A DNA stretch of 64,000 nt from Eucommia ulmoides (taxonomy: Eukaryota > Streptophyta > Magnoliopsida > Garryales > Eucommiaceae). The notes beneath the pieces were generated by a model that saw only the letters and a list, made by a program, of their open reading frames with translations, made no database searches and was not told the origin of the DNA. Of this stretch, positions 63,714 through 64,000 are shown piece by piece (positions within the stretch are counted from its first letter, which is position 1; every line of letters starts with the position of its first letter). The stretch is taken from positions 46,096,785 through 46,160,784 of the forward strand of contig CM028326.1 in the NCBI GenBank assembly GCA_016647705.1. The letters run 5' to 3'. The position numbers and the translations under genes were made by a program.

Positions 63714-64000
63714 AGAAGATAGGGATGCTATCCAGAAGAGAAGATATAGTCAACCTGGTGGAAAATTAAGAACTCATACGAGAAGAAATGGACCAGCTGG
63801 AAGAGAAATAAGACAGGGCACTAATACTGATAGTAGCTTACAAGTCAAGGATAGTACAAATGTTCAATCATGCAGTCCGTCCACGACACTTCACTATTAG
63901 AGACCTAGTACTTCGGAGGGTAATGCCTCATCGCCCAGAAGCTCGCTCCAAACCGGGAATGCCCTTACCGCGTAACCAAAGTAAATAGACCAAGAACCTA

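Larger units (their letters stand above)
61179..64000 (+). mobile_element. Ty3/gypsy element C (Tat type), internally deleted
   Basis: 5' LTR about 61179-61694, primer-site region TTAGGTGCTGTCTATGGGAA (61699-61718, compare element B), gag, then the second RNase H and integrase, running off the window end. Protease, RT and the first RNase H are missing between 62463 and 62500. The presence of the archaeal-type RNase H assigns it to the Tat lineage. Confidence 0.82.

Overview
The window looks like nuclear DNA of a flowering plant, probably a eudicot; I cannot resolve the family. It is mostly AT-rich sequence packed with plant LTR-retrotransposons (Ty3/gypsy Tat-type with two RNase H domains, Athila-like, Ty1/copia), a hAT DNA transposon, a Helitron-like element and a SINE. 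There is one intact host gene, an intronless 891-codon PPR protein that matches the mitochondrial RNA-editing factor OTP87 (Arabidopsis At1g74600). No bacterial signals, operons or CRISPR arrays are present.

Left part (1-18569): remnants of nested minus-strand Tat-type gypsy elements. Element B runs from its 5' LTR (17781-18569) leftwards through gag, protease, RT, RNase H and integrase to about 5276. It is split by a hAT transposon (11229-15692, 8-bp target duplication with one mismatch) and by an unrelated solo LTR (9303-10735, target duplication TAGCG). A related element A (5' LTR 4319-5270) sits against B's 3' end and is itself broken by a second copy of that LTR family (about 125-1294). 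All reading frames are decayed.

Middle (18570-29254): an AT-rich repeat block, then the OTP87-like gene (19491-22166, minus), with a decayed tRNA-Leu(CAG) head-to-head 161 bp upstream. Next come three copies of a roughly 1.25-kb tandem unit (22616-25865), the ruins of an element with a PF04195-like plant transposon domain (26038-28310), and an LTR of SIRE-like appearance (28456-29162).

Middle-right (29255-43132): a nearly complete but dead copia element D (29255-35560, minus, both LTRs, near-match target duplication), a tRNA-derived SINE with a perfect 11-bp target duplication (36588-36699), and a non-autonomous copia-type element G (36953-43132) whose LTRs rival or exceed its internal region in length.

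Right (43133-64000): copia element E (plus) is opened twice. An Athila-like gag-only element F (45459-50085) lies between its gag and integrase, and an LTR-derived insertion H (52381-58009, target duplication AAAAT) lies inside its RNase H. H in turn carries a Helitron-like insertion (53728-57464). After a CAC-rich degenerate minisatellite (58737-59935) come a truncated tau-class glutathione S-transferase remnant (60759-61019) and a plus-strand Tat-type gypsy element C (61179 to window end), which has lost protease, RT and the first RNase H.

I found no convincing new biological system. The observations most worth following are the shared non-canonical primer-binding-site candidate of copia D and E, the three-level nest E/H/Helitron, the gag-only elements F and G, the SINE, the palindrome clusters inside the Athila-like LTRs, and the preserved OTP87 island.
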